NCBI RefSeq assembly: GCF_026236535.1
Contig: NZ_JAHTMW010000001.1
Coordinates: 248,001 to 312,000, forward strand
Source: Streptomyces sp. SKN60
Lineage (GTDB): Bacteria > Actinomycetota > Actinomycetes > Streptomycetales > Streptomycetaceae
Direction: 5' to 3'
DNA length: 64,000 bases
Within the stretch, counting starts at the first letter, position 1. Each line of letters opens with the position of its first letter. The notes beneath the pieces are model-generated. The model searched no databases and was not told where the DNA came from. It saw nothing but the letters and a program-made list of their open reading frames with translations. The position numbers were made by a program, and so were the translations under genes. Positions 24,343-37,412 of the stretch are shown in pieces.

Positions 24343-26136
24343 GTGGCTGACGTACCTGCCGATCTTGCCGCAGTGTGGCCGCGCGTCCTCGAACAGCTCC
24401 TCGGCGAAGGCCAGCAGGGCATCGAGTCGAAGGACAAGCAGTGGATCGAGCGCTGCCAGCCGCTCGCGCTGGTGGCCGACACCGCCCTGCTCGCCGTGCC
24501 CAACGAATACGGCAAGCAGGTGCTTGAGGGCCGGCTCGCCCCGCTGATCAGCGAGGCCCTCAGCCGCGCCTGCGGCCGCCCGATCCGGATCGCGATCACC
24601 GTCGACGACTCCGCGGGCGAGCCGCCCGCGCCGGCGCCGCCCGCCCGGCCGGCCCCGCAGCCGTACGGCGGATACGACGCGTACGAGAAGTACGACGAGT
24701 ACGGGCGCCCGATGCCCGACGACGGGCTGCCGACCGCCCGCCCCGCGTACCCCGAGTACCAGCAGCAGCGCCCCGACCCGGGCGTCTGGCCGCGCGCCCA
24801 GGAGGACATCTCCTGGCAGCAGCAGCGGCTCGGCGGCTTCCAGGAGCGCGACCCGTACGCGTCGCCCCGCCCGCAGCAGCCCCAGCAGCCGCGGTACGAC
24901 GAGCGCCCGCCGTACGAGCAGAACCCGCAGCGCCCCGAGCGGGCCGAACTCCCGGACACCGACGGCCCGTCCGGCCCCGGCGGCCGCGGCGGTCCCGGGG
25001 CACACGGCCCGCGGCCGGGCGCCGGCTCGACGGGCATGGGCGGCGGGTCCGGCCTCGGCTCCTCGTCCGGCCAGGGCGCCGGAACGGGCGCGCCGGGCGA
25101 GCAGCACGCGCGGCTCAACCCCAAGTACCTCTTCGACACCTTCGTCATCGGTTCCTCGAACCGCTTCGCCCACGCGGCCGCGGTCGCCGTGGCCGAGGCG
25201 CCGGCGAAGGCGTACAACCCGCTCTTCATCTACGGCGAGTCGGGCCTCGGCAAGACCCATCTGCTCCATGCGATCGGGCACTACGCGCGCAGCCTCTACC
25301 CGGGCACCCGGGTGCGGTACGTGAGCTCCGAGGAGTTCACCAACGAGTTCATCAACTCGATCCGCGACGGCAAGGGCGACGCGTTCCGCAAGCGCTACCG
25401 CGACGTGGACATCCTGCTCGTCGACGACATCCAGTTCCTCGCGAGCAAGGAGTCGACGCAGGAGGAGTTCTTCCACACCTTCAACACGCTCCACAACGCC
25501 AACAAGCAGATCGTGCTGTCCTCGGACCGGCCGCCGAAGCAGCTGGTGACCCTGGAGGACCGGCTCCGCAACCGCTTCGAGTGGGGGCTGACCACCGATG
25601 TGCAGCCGCCGGAGCTGGAGACGCGCATCGCGATCCTGCGCAAGAAGGCGGTCCAGGAGCAGCTGAACGCCCCGCCGGAGGTACTGGAGTTCATCGCCTC
25701 CCGGATCTCGCGGAACATCCGTGAGCTGGAGGGCGCGCTGATCCGCGTCACCGCCTTCGCGAGCCTCAACCGGCAGCCGGTGGACCTCGGGCTGACCGAG
25801 ATCGTCCTCAAGGACCTGATCCCGGGCGGCGAGGACACGGCGCCGGAGATCACGGCCGGCGCGATCATGGCGGCCACGGCGGACTACTTCGGGCTGACCG
25901 TCGAGGACCTGTGCGGCTCTTCGCGCAGCCGGGTGCTCGTCACCGCGCGGCAGATCGCCATGTATCTGTGCCGCGAGCTCACGGACCTGTCGCTGCCGAA
26001 GATCGGCGCGCAGTTCGGCGGCCGCGACCACACCACCGTCATGCACGCGGACCGCAAGATCCGTGCGCTGATGGCGGAGCGGCGCTCCATCTACAACCAG
26101 GTCACCGAGCTGACCAACCGCATCAAGAACGGCTGA
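24343..26136 (+). CDS. dnaA: Chromosomal replication initiator protein DnaA
   Basis: Binds DnaA boxes and opens oriC. The 597-residue protein has domain I at 1 to about 85. Domain II is a very long Pro/Gly/Tyr-rich linker (about 90-260), the Streptomyces hallmark. The AAA+ domain III has Walker A GESGLGKT (298-305) and Walker B LLVDDIQ (358-364). Domain IV carries the signature DHTTVMHAD (562-570). GTG 24343 ([12 protein letters not shown]) was chosen; the open frame extends 150 bases upstream across the promoter. It is followed by a strong hairpin and oriC. Confidence 0.97.
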   Translation: MADVPADLAAVWPRVLEQLLGEGQQGIESKDKQWIERCQPLALVADTALLAVPNEYGKQVLEGRLAPLISEALSRACGRPIRIAITVDDSAGEPPAPAPPARPAPQPYGGYDAYEKYDEYGRPMPDDGLPTARPAYPEYQQQRPDPGVWPRAQEDISWQQQRLGGFQERDPYASPRPQQPQQPRYDERPPYEQNPQRPERAELPDTDGPSGPGGRGGPGAHGPRPGAGSTGMGGGSGLGSSSGQGAGTGAPGEQHARLNPKYLFDTFVIGSSNRFAHAAAVAVAEAPAKAYNPLFIYGESGLGKTHLLHAIGHYARSLYPGTRVRYVSSEEFTNEFINSIRDGKGDAFRKRYRDVDILLVDDIQFLASKESTQEEFFHTFNTLHNANKQIVLSSDRPPKQLVTLEDRLRNRFEWGLTTDVQPPELETRIAILRKKAVQEQLNAPPEVLEFIASRISRNIRELEGALIRVTAFASLNRQPVDLGLTEIVLKDLIPGGEDTAPEITAGAIMAATADYFGLTVEDLCGSSRSRVLVTARQIAMYLCRELTDLSLPKIGAQFGGRDHTTVMHADRKIRALMAERRSIYNQVTELTNRIKNG

Positions 26137-26176
26137 CGTGCCAGGCCGCTGACGCGCCAGGCTGACGCCGCCGCAT

Positions 26177-26220
26177 CGCCGAAGGGCGCCCCGGGTAGAG
26201 ATCCGGGGCGCCCTTCGGCG
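26177..26220 (+). terminator. dnaA terminator
   Basis: A perfect 18-base stem (26177-26194 with 26203-26220, beginning CGCCGAAGGGCGCC) closes an eight-base loop 40 bases after the dnaA stop. It should shield oriC from dnaA read-through. Confidence 0.88.
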
Positions 26221-26280
26221 TTCGCGGGGCCGTTTCAGCGTTCGCGGAGGCGTTTCAGCGTCCCCGGAGCCGCTTCGGCG
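26213..26280. repeat. Tandem 20-base repeats between dnaA terminator and oriC
   Basis: Three imperfect 20-base units at 26213, 26233 and 26253 (type TTTCAGCGTTCGCGGAGGCG), plus a partial fourth (26273-26280). The first unit shares its opening bases with the right arm of the terminator. Confidence 0.8.
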
Positions 26281-26900
26281 CGGCGGCGCTGTTCGATTAG
26301 TGAGGTGCGGTGGCGGGTTCTCCACAGATTGGGGGATGATCTCCCGTCCACAGGGTGGGGACTGTCGAGTTATCCGGATCGCATCCACAGGCCCACCTGG
26401 TGACAGACCATCACTCCAGGTCAGAGCCCTGTGGAATTGTTGGCAAACGATCTCCACAGGCTGTGGACGAAAGTTTCGTCCACAGGGGCGCCACTCGGTT
26501 GTCCACCGGCAACCCACAGGCGGGGCTGGGTTGCCCACAGCTTCTCCACACGCCTGTCCACTGTTCGGCAACGAAACGCCCGGGCTCACTGGAGCGAGTG
26601 AAAGCGGTCACACCAAGGGAGACGTTTGGGCTGTGGGGAACCTGGGGAAAGCTGGGGACAGCACTGGGGAGAACTCCCCGTCGCCTGTGAATCGGGTGTG
26701 CAGAACTTTCGTGTGTCCACAGCGGACCCCGGTTTTCCACGGGCTGCACCCACAGGGGCGGTGGACAAAAAACCGGGCCTGACCTGCATGGACGACGTTA
26801 TCCACGGTTTCCACAGGCCCTACTACTACGACCACTCATAGTTAGCTCGGAATCCGCTTTGAAGCGGGGCCTGTGCACAACTCGAGCCCGGAGCCTCGGC
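26281..26900. other. Origin of replication, oriC
   Basis: This dnaA-dnaN gap carries about twenty DnaA-box-like 9-mers on both strands. Stronger ones are TTCTCCACA (26318, 26542), TCGTCCACA (26476, and inverted at 26462), TTGTCCACC (26499, and inverted at 26760), TTGCCCACA (26531), GTGTCCACA (26713), TTTTCCACG (26733), TTATCCACG (26798) and an inverted TTGTGCACA (26872). Weaker ones lie at 26344, 26381, 26450, 26632 and 26807. Number, arrangement and position match the known Streptomyces oriC. No long AT-rich unwinding element stands out; the most AT-rich bits are near 26765 and 26820-26860. Confidence 0.95.
26461..26485. repeat. Perfect 25-base palindrome of paired DnaA boxes in oriC
   Basis: Two DnaA boxes facing each other (TGTGGACGA at 26462-26470 and TCGTCCACA at 26476-26484) are joined so that 12 bases each side of a central G at 26473 are exactly complementary. 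Confidence 0.9.
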
Positions 26901-27007
26901 GACCTGTTGTCGCGACTTGACCCCGAGCCGCACCGAGTGTCGGTGGCGTACGTCAGACTGGTTCCCGCAGTCGACGAAGAGCCAGCAACAAGCAGGAGGC
27001 GGTTCCG

Positions 27008-28138
27008 GTGAAGATCCGGGTGGAGCGCGATGTACTCGCGGAGGCGGTGGCGTGGGTGGCCCGCAGCCTTCCGGCCCGTCCGCCGGCGCCCGTACTCGCG
27101 GGCCTTCTGCTGAAGGCCGAGGACGGCGCGCTGAGCTTCTCCAGCTTCGACTACGAGGTCTCGGCGCGGGTCTCCGTCGAGGCCGAGGTCGAGGAGGACG
27201 GCACCGTCCTGGTCTCCGGCCGCCTGCTCGCCGACATCTGCCGCGCCCTCCCCAACCGCCCGGTGGAGATCTCCACAGACGGTGTACGGGCGACCGTGGT
27301 CTGCGGCTCCTCCCGCTTCACCCTCCACACCCTGCCTGTGGAGGAGTACCCGGCGCTGCCCGAGATGCCCACCGCCACCGGCACCGTCCCCGGTGAGGTC
27401 TTCGCCTCCGCCGCCGCCCAGGTGGCCATCGCCGCCGGCCGTGACGACACGCTGCCCGTCCTCACCGGTGTGCGCATCGAGATCGAGGGCGACACCGTCA
27501 CCCTGGCCTCCACCGACCGCTACCGCTTCGCGGTCCGCGAGTTCCTGTGGAAGCCGGAGTCCCCGGACGCCTCCGCCGTCGCCCTGGTGCCGGCGAAGAC
27601 CCTCCTGGACACCGCCAAGGCGCTCACCAGCGGCGACACGGTCACCCTGGCGCTCTCCGGCTCCGGCAAGGGCGAGGGCCTGATCGGCTTCGAGGGCGCC
27701 GGCCGCCGCACCACCACCCGGCTGCTCGAGGGCGACCTGCCGAAGTACCGGACGCTCTTCCCCACCGAGTTCAACTCGGTCGCGGTGATCGAGACCGCCC
27801 CCTTCGTCGAGGCCGTCAAGCGCGTCGCCCTGGTGGCCGAGCGCAACACCCCGGTCCGGCTCAGCTTCGAGCAGGGCGTGCTCATCCTGGAGGCCGGCTC
27901 CAGCGACGACGCACAGGCTGTGGAGCGCGTCGACGCGCAGCTGGAGGGCGACGACATCTCGATCGCCTTCAACCCGACCTTCCTGCTCGACGGCCTGAGC
28001 GCCATCGACTCCCCGGTCGCCCAGCTCTCCTTCACGACCTCCACCAAGCCCGCCCTCCTGAGCGGCAAGCCCGCGCTCGACGCGGAGGCGGACGAGGCCT
28101 ACAAGTACCTGATCATGCCGGTGCGGCTGAGCGGCTGA
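27008..28138 (+). CDS. dnaN: DNA polymerase III subunit beta (sliding clamp)
   Basis: The ring-shaped clamp that tethers replicative polymerase to DNA. The 376-residue length fits the family. The sequence starts MKIRVERDVLAEAVAWVARS, with the three repeated clamp domains and the usual C-terminal MPVRLSG-type ending (KYLIMPVRLSG). The GTG start at 27008 follows AGGAGGCGGTTCC. Its last 26 bases are duplicated 68 bases downstream. oriC lies directly upstream and gnd downstream. Confidence 0.97.
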   Translation: MKIRVERDVLAEAVAWVARSLPARPPAPVLAGLLLKAEDGALSFSSFDYEVSARVSVEAEVEEDGTVLVSGRLLADICRALPNRPVEISTDGVRATVVCGSSRFTLHTLPVEEYPALPEMPTATGTVPGEVFASAAAQVAIAAGRDDTLPVLTGVRIEIEGDTVTLASTDRYRFAVREFLWKPESPDASAVALVPAKTLLDTAKALTSGDTVTLALSGSGKGEGLIGFEGAGRRTTTRLLEGDLPKYRTLFPTEFNSVAVIETAPFVEAVKRVALVAERNTPVRLSFEQGVLILEAGSSDDAQAVERVDAQLEGDDISIAFNPTFLLDGLSAIDSPVAQLSFTTSTKPALLSGKPALDAEADEAYKYLIMPVRLSG

Positions 28139-28208
28139 GCCCTCTGCCGGGGGTCCGGGGGTTGTCCCCCGGGGGACGCAGTATGCCGGTGCGGCTGAGC
28201 GGCTGAGC
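28115..28208 (+). repeat. 26-base direct repeat of the dnaN 3' end
   Basis: The bases 28115-28140, coding MPVRLSG plus stop, recur exactly at 28183-28208, a 68-base period. The second copy is an untranslated or micro-ORF remnant in the dnaN-gnd gap. Confidence 0.9.
28155..28172 (+). terminator. Possible dnaN terminator
   Basis: CCGGGGG-ttgt-CCCCCGG hairpin between the two copies of the dnaN tail repeat. Confidence 0.5.
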
Positions 28209-28339
28209 GGAGCTGAGCAGGCCTTCAGGGGCGCTCCACGGGTGGCCGATTGAGCGGCTGACCCCACAGGTGTGCACGCGGGTCCGGGCGTAGGCTCGGA
28301 CCCGGGTACGAACCGCACACGACGCTTAAGGAATCTCTG

Positions 28340-29218
28340 ATGGAGCTCGGTCTCGTCGGTCTCGGCAAGATGGGCGGCAACATGCGCGAGCGCATTCGCC
28401 GCGCCGGCCACACTGTCGTCGGATACGACCGCAACCCGGACCTCGCCGATGTCCACAGCCTCGAAGAGCTTGTGGGCAAGCTCAAGGGTCCGCGCGTCGT
28501 GTGGGTCATGGTCCCCGCCGGTGCGGCGACCCAGTCGACCGTCGACGAGCTGGCCCAGCTGCTCTCCCCCGGCGACATCGTCGTGGACGGCGGAAACTCC
28601 CGCTGGACGGACGACGAGAAGCACGCCGAGGAGCTCGCCGCCAAGGGCATCGGCTTCGTCGACTGCGGTGTCTCCGGCGGCGTCTGGGGCCTGGAGAACG
28701 GCTACGCGCTGATGTACGGCGGCGACGCCGAGCACGTCGCGAAGGTCCAGCCGATCTTCGACGCCCTCAAGCCCGAGGGCGAGTTCGGCTCGGTGCACGC
28801 GGGCAAGGTCGGCGCCGGCCACTTCGCGAAGATGGTCCACAACGGCATCGAGTACGCGATGATGCAGGCCTACGCCGAGGGCTGGGAGCTCCTGGAGAAG
28901 GTCGACTCCGTGACCGACGTCCGCGAGGTCTTCCGCTCCTGGCAGGAAGGCACCGTCATCCGCTCCTGGCTGCTGGACCTCGCGGTCAACGCCCTCGACG
29001 AGGACGAGCACCTGGACAAGCTGCGCGGCTACGCCTCGGACTCCGGCGAGGGCCGGTGGACCGTCGAGGCCGCCATCGACAACGCCGTACCGCTCCCGGC
29101 GATCACCGCGTCGCTGTTCGCGCGGTTCGCGTCGCGTCAGGACGACTCGCCGCAGATGAAGATGATCGCCGCGCTGCGCAACCAGTTCGGCGGCCACGCG
29201 GTCGAGACGAAGAAGTAA
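28340..29218 (+). CDS. gnd: 6-phosphogluconate dehydrogenase (decarboxylating), short form
   Basis: Oxidises 6-phosphogluconate to ribulose 5-phosphate with NAD(P). The 292-residue protein belongs to the short GntZ/YqeC-type class. The nucleotide loop is [12 protein letters not shown] (4-15), and the substrate-binding motif is [18 protein letters not shown]. The catalytic Lys lies in [18 protein letters not shown]. The ATG at 28340 follows TTAAGGAATC. The gene interrupts the otherwise universal dnaN-recF pair, a known Streptomyces arrangement. A DnaA-box-like TAATCCACA (29216-29224) overlaps its stop codon. Confidence 0.95.
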   Translation: MELGLVGLGKMGGNMRERIRRAGHTVVGYDRNPDLADVHSLEELVGKLKGPRVVWVMVPAGAATQSTVDELAQLLSPGDIVVDGGNSRWTDDEKHAEELAAKGIGFVDCGVSGGVWGLENGYALMYGGDAEHVAKVQPIFDALKPEGEFGSVHAGKVGAGHFAKMVHNGIEYAMMQAYAEGWELLEKVDSVTDVREVFRSWQEGTVIRSWLLDLAVNALDEDEHLDKLRGYASDSGEGRWTVEAAIDNAVPLPAITASLFARFASRQDDSPQMKMIAALRNQFGGHAVETKK

Positions 29219-29274
29219 TCCACAGGCTGTGCACCCCGCGGTGCACAGCAGCCGGGGGAAGGTCGGCGCCCACC

Positions 29275-30405
29275 ATGCACGTCACGCATCTGTCGCTGGC
29301 CGACTTCCGCTCGTACGCCCGGGTCGAGGTTCCGCTCGATCCGGGCGTCACCGCGTTCGTGGGGGCGAACGGCCAGGGCAAGACCAATCTCGTCGAGGCG
29401 GTCGGCTATCTCGCCACCCTCGGCAGCCACCGCGTCTCCTCCGACGCCCCGCTGGTGCGGATGGGCGCGGAGCGGGCGGTCATCCGGGCCGCCGTCACCC
29501 AGGGCGAGCGCTCCCAGCTGGTCGAGCTGGAGCTCAACCCGGGGCGCGCGAACCGGGCCCGTATCAACAGGTCCTCGCAGGTCAGGCCACGGGACGTGCT
29601 CGGCATCGTACGGACCGTGCTGTTCGCGCCGGAGGACCTGGCGCTGATCAAGGGCGACCCCGGTGAGCGCCGGCGCTTCCTCGACGAGCTGATCACGGCG
29701 CGCGCGCCGCGCATGGCGGGCGTGCGCTCCGACTACGAGCGGGTGCTCAAGCAGCGCAACACGCTCCTGAAGTCCGCCGCCATGGCGCGGCGGCACGGCG
29801 GCCGCTCCATGGACATGTCCACGCTCGACGTGTGGGACCAGCACCTGGCCCGGGCCGGCGCCGAGCTGCTCGCCCAGCGGCTCGACCTCATCGGCATGCT
29901 CCGCCCGCTCGCCGACAAGGCGTACGAGCAGCTGGCGCCGGGCGGCGGTCCGGTCCAGCTGGAGTACAAGCCGTCCGCACCCGGTGCCGGGCACACCCGC
30001 GAGGAGCTGTACGGGCAGCTGATCGGCGCGCTCGCCGACGTACGCAAACAGGAGATCGAGCGCGGCGTCACGCTGGTCGGACCGCACCGCGACGACCTGC
30101 TGCTCAAGCTCGGCGACCTGCCGGCCAAGGGGTACGCGAGCCACGGCGAGTCCTGGTCGTACGCGCTGGCGCTCCGCCTCGCCTCGTACGACCTGCTGCG
30201 CGCTGAGGGCAACGAGCCGGTGCTCGTCCTCGACGACGTCTTCGCCGAGCTGGACGCGCGGCGCCGCGAGCGGCTCGCGGAGCTGGTGGCACCGGGCGAG
30301 CAGGTGCTCGTGACGGCGGCGGTCGACGACGACGTGCCGGGGGTCCTCGCGGGGACGCGGTACGCGGTGGCGGGCGGCGCGGTGGAGAAGGTGGCGGCGC
30401 GGTGA
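29275..30405 (+). CDS. recF: DNA replication/repair protein RecF
   Basis: An SMC-like ATPase that helps load RecA at gaps and stalled forks. It has 376 residues. Walker A is GANGQGKTN (30-38), and the C-terminal Walker B/signature region is [19 protein letters not shown]. The ATG at 29275 ([11 protein letters not shown]) is the standard RecF start. Its TGA overlaps the next start as TGATG, so it is translationally coupled to the DciA-like gene. Confidence 0.96.
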   Translation: MHVTHLSLADFRSYARVEVPLDPGVTAFVGANGQGKTNLVEAVGYLATLGSHRVSSDAPLVRMGAERAVIRAAVTQGERSQLVELELNPGRANRARINRSSQVRPRDVLGIVRTVLFAPEDLALIKGDPGERRRFLDELITARAPRMAGVRSDYERVLKQRNTLLKSAAMARRHGGRSMDMSTLDVWDQHLARAGAELLAQRLDLIGMLRPLADKAYEQLAPGGGPVQLEYKPSAPGAGHTREELYGQLIGALADVRKQEIERGVTLVGPHRDDLLLKLGDLPAKGYASHGESWSYALALRLASYDLLRAEGNEPVLVLDDVFAELDARRRERLAELVAPGEQVLVTAAVDDDVPGVLAGTRYAVAGGAVEKVAAR

Positions 30406-30986
30406 TGAGCGGCGAGAGTTCCCCACAGTCTCCACAGCCTGTGGACAAATCTACGGCTTCCCCGGCTTCCTCCGCCCCCGAGCCGACCGGGGTCGACCTC
30501 GCCCGCGTCGCGCTGCGCGCCGCCAAGGAGCAGGCGAAGGCGCGGGGCGCGGCGGCCGCGCAGAAGAAGCAGGCCCGGCGCGGCGGCGGACTGCGCTCCG
30601 GCGCGCGCGCCGACGGGCGCGACCCGATGGCGCTCGGCGCCGCGATCAACCGGCTGATCACCGAGCGCGGCTGGGAGACGCCGGCGGCGGTGGGCGGGGT
30701 CATGGGGCGCTGGCCGCAGATCGTCGGCGAGGACCTGGCGAAGCACTGCGTGCCGCTGAAGTACGACGAGGAGCCGGACGAGCGGGTGCTCACCGTGCAG
30801 TGCGACTCCACGGTGTGGGCGACGCAGCTGAGGTTGCTCGCGCCGAGGCTGGTGGCGCGGCTGAACGAGGACCTCGGGCACGGCACGGTGCGGATGATCA
30901 AGGTGCTCGGGCCTGGCGGGCCGCGGCGGGGCTACGGGCCGCTCAGGGCGCCCGGGTCCACCGGGCCCGGGGACACGTACGGGTAG
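30405..30986 (+). CDS. DUF721 / DciA-like protein
   Basis: A 193-residue protein with a disordered Ala/Lys/Arg-rich N-terminus. The DUF721 domain starts about residue 75 (DPMALGAAINRLITERGW, then VGGVMGRWPQIVGEDLAKHC). Members of this family act as loaders of the replicative helicase DnaB in bacteria without DnaC or DnaI, so that role is likely here. ATG 30405 overlaps the recF stop by one base; a GTG one codon earlier is possible. Three DnaA-box sequences lie within its first 15 codons. Confidence 0.9.
   Translation: MSGESSPQSPQPVDKSTASPASSAPEPTGVDLARVALRAAKEQAKARGAAAAQKKQARRGGGLRSGARADGRDPMALGAAINRLITERGWETPAAVGGVMGRWPQIVGEDLAKHCVPLKYDEEPDERVLTVQCDSTVWATQLRLLAPRLVARLNEDLGHGTVRMIKVLGPGGPRRGYGPLRAPGSTGPGDTYG
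30419..30448. promoter_or_regulatory. Triple DnaA-box group at the start of the DciA-like gene
   Basis: TTCCCCACA (30419-30427), GTCTCCACA (30428-30436) and TGTGGACAA (30440-30448, a perfect TTGTCCACA on the minus strand) are packed into 30 bases of coding sequence. Confidence 0.65.
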
Positions 30987-33412
<2,426 letters not shown>

Positions 33413-33453
33413 GTCGGTCTCAGCTGACCGTACGAAAGGACTGACGACCAGCA

Positions 33454-36096
<2,643 letters not shown>

Positions 36097-36099
36097 AGC

Positions 36100-36777
36100 G
36101 TGAGTGGAGCCACGGGCGCCGGTTCGGCCGACGGCCGGTCCGCAGGATCGAGCGGTGCCCGTGGCCCCGCCACGGACTCCCAAGGGGGTACGGTGACGGA
36201 CACTCGGGGGCAGCGGCCCTCGTACGAGACGTACAACGGGCCACTGCCCGGCGAGCGGGCGGGGGCGCAGCAGAGCGGCCCGTACCACCCGCCGCAGGCC
36301 TATGGCACCGGCCAGCAGCCGCAGGGCGGTGGCGCCGGCGGCACCCTGGGGGGCCAGAACGCGGCCGCCCAGCGCAAGGCCCGGACGGGGGCGCGCACCA
36401 CGCCGCGCACCCGCAAGGCGCGGCTGCGGGTCGCCAAGGCGGACCCGTGGTCGGTGATGAAGGTGAGCTTCCTGCTCTCCATCGCGCTCGGCATCTGCAC
36501 GGTGGTGGCCGCGGCGGTGCTGTGGATGGTCATGGACGCCATGGGCGTCTTCTCGACCGTCGGCGGCACCATCAGCGAGGCGACCGGCTCCAACGAGTCG
36601 AACGGCTTCGACCTGCAGTCCTTCCTGTCGCTGCCGCGCGTCCTGATGTTCACCTCGGTGATCGCGGTGATCGACGTCGTCCTGATGACGGCACTCGCCA
36701 CCCTGGGCGCCTTCATCTACAACCTCTCGGCCGGTTTCGTGGGCGGCGTCGAGCTCACGCTCGCCGAGGACGAGTGA
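36100..36777 (+). CDS. DUF3566 domain membrane protein
   Basis: A 225-residue protein. The N-terminal 100 residues are a Gly/Gln/Pro-rich disordered cytoplasmic region ending in basic sequence (RKARLRVAKADPWSVMKVSF). Two membrane helices follow (LLSIALGICTVVAAAVLWMVM and VLMFTSVIAVIDVVLMTALATLGAFIYNL). The GTG at 36100, after GAGGAG, was taken as start; a GTG at 36193 is an alternative. It is coupled to gyrA, as in mycobacteria, and precedes tRNA-Ile. Function unknown. Confidence 0.88.
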   Translation: MSGATGAGSADGRSAGSSGARGPATDSQGGTVTDTRGQRPSYETYNGPLPGERAGAQQSGPYHPPQAYGTGQQPQGGGAGGTLGGQNAAAQRKARTGARTTPRTRKARLRVAKADPWSVMKVSFLLSIALGICTVVAAAVLWMVMDAMGVFSTVGGTISEATGSNESNGFDLQSFLSLPRVLMFTSVIAVIDVVLMTALATLGAFIYNLSAGFVGGVELTLAEDE

Positions 36778-36796
36778 CCTGCGCGAGGTGCTGTGC

Positions 36797-36833
36797 GGGG
36801 GCCTGATCAGAACCGATTTTGGGACTGGCCCCC
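36797..36833 (+). terminator. Hairpin after the gyrBA operon
   Basis: GGGGGCC and GGCCCCC (7 base pairs, 23-base loop) just past the DUF3566 gene. Its right part overlaps the likely -35 of tRNA-Ile. Confidence 0.4.
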
Positions 36834-36847
36834 ACGTGCGCTAATCT
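36819..36847 (+). promoter_or_regulatory. Probable tRNA-Ile promoter
   Basis: TTGGGA (36819-36824), a 17-base spacer and TAATCT (36842-36847), 40 bases before the mature tRNA. The -10 block CTAATCTTCAG recurs before tRNA-Leu. Confidence 0.6.
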
Positions 36848-36887
36848 TCAGGAGTCAGCGCGCGGGACACACACCGCAAAGCGCGGC

Positions 36888-36961
36888 GGGGCTATAGCTC
36901 AGTTGGTTAGAGCGCATCCCTGATAAGGATGAGGCCACAGGTTCAAATCCTGTTAGCCCCA
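36888..36961 (+). tRNA. tRNA-Ile (GAT)
   Basis: Complete 74-base cloverleaf. The acceptor pairs GGGGCTA/TAGCCCC, the anticodon stem is CATCC/GGATG with loop CTGATAA (anticodon GAT at 36922-36924), and the T-loop is GTTCAAATC. The 3'-CCA is not encoded. Its partner tRNA-Ala lies 3.7 kb downstream rather than adjacent. Confidence 0.97.
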
Positions 36962-36969
36962 CACAGAAG

Positions 36970-37002
36970 ATCGGCCCGGACGGTTCACCCGTCCGGGCCG
37001 AT
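36970..37002 (+). terminator. tRNA-Ile terminator
   Basis: A perfect 14-base stem (36970-36983 with 36989-37002) and five-base loop, followed by TGCTTTTG. Confidence 0.9.
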
Positions 37003-37106
37003 TGCTTTTGTCGGACGCGTGTCCGGCTAGGTCACCGATCGATATCGACCGGTGTGTAGAGTGGGCGTCAGAAGTCTCCTACGTCAACGAAAGACGAGGT
37101 CGCGCG

Positions 37107-37241
37107 GTGAAGAAGCTTCTCCTGGTCGCACTGGCCGCCATCGGCGGGCTCCTCGTGTACCGCCAGATCCAGGCGGATCGCGCCGAGCAGGATCTGTGGA
37201 CGGAGGCGACCGACTCCGTGCCCGCAGGTTCGGGTGTGTGA
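37107..37241 (+). CDS. DLW-39 family small membrane-associated protein
   Basis: A 44-residue protein. One hydrophobic segment (KKLLLVALAAIGGLLVYRQI) is followed by a conserved-looking acidic tail, ADRAEQDLWTEATD, which gives the family its name. GTG 37107 follows GACGAGG. It stands alone between tRNA-Ile and a hairpin. Similar tiny proteins occur at this spot in many actinobacteria, but no function is known. Confidence 0.8.
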   Translation: MKKLLLVALAAIGGLLVYRQIQADRAEQDLWTEATDSVPAGSGV

Positions 37242-37262
37242 GACGAACAGATCGTCCAAGGG

Positions 37263-37295
37263 TGAGGCCCCGGTCGCGCGAAGCGGCCGGGGCCT
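37263..37295 (+). terminator. Terminator after the DLW-39 gene
   Basis: GAGGCCCCGG and CCGGGGCCTC form a perfect 10-base stem with a 13-base loop, followed by GCTCTGTCT. Confidence 0.8.
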
Positions 37296-37412
37296 CGCTC
37301 TGTCTCCTCTGGTTTTCTCTTGCGAACGGAAAGCTTGCTCTCGCGAATTTGTAGGGTGTGGGCCGTACGGGCGGGCAGGATGGGCCGGCACGGACACGAC
37401 GAGGGGAAGCGC

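Noticed and set aside
26281..26900. Small open frames within oriC (100-160 codons)
   Set aside because: They are created by repeated DnaA boxes in a high-GC region and lack ribosome sites and domains.
28115..28208. Phage or plasmid attachment-site (att) interpretation of the 26-base dnaN repeat
   Set aside because: The repeats are only 68 bases apart, enclose no mobile gene and no integrase is nearby. Local duplication is simpler.
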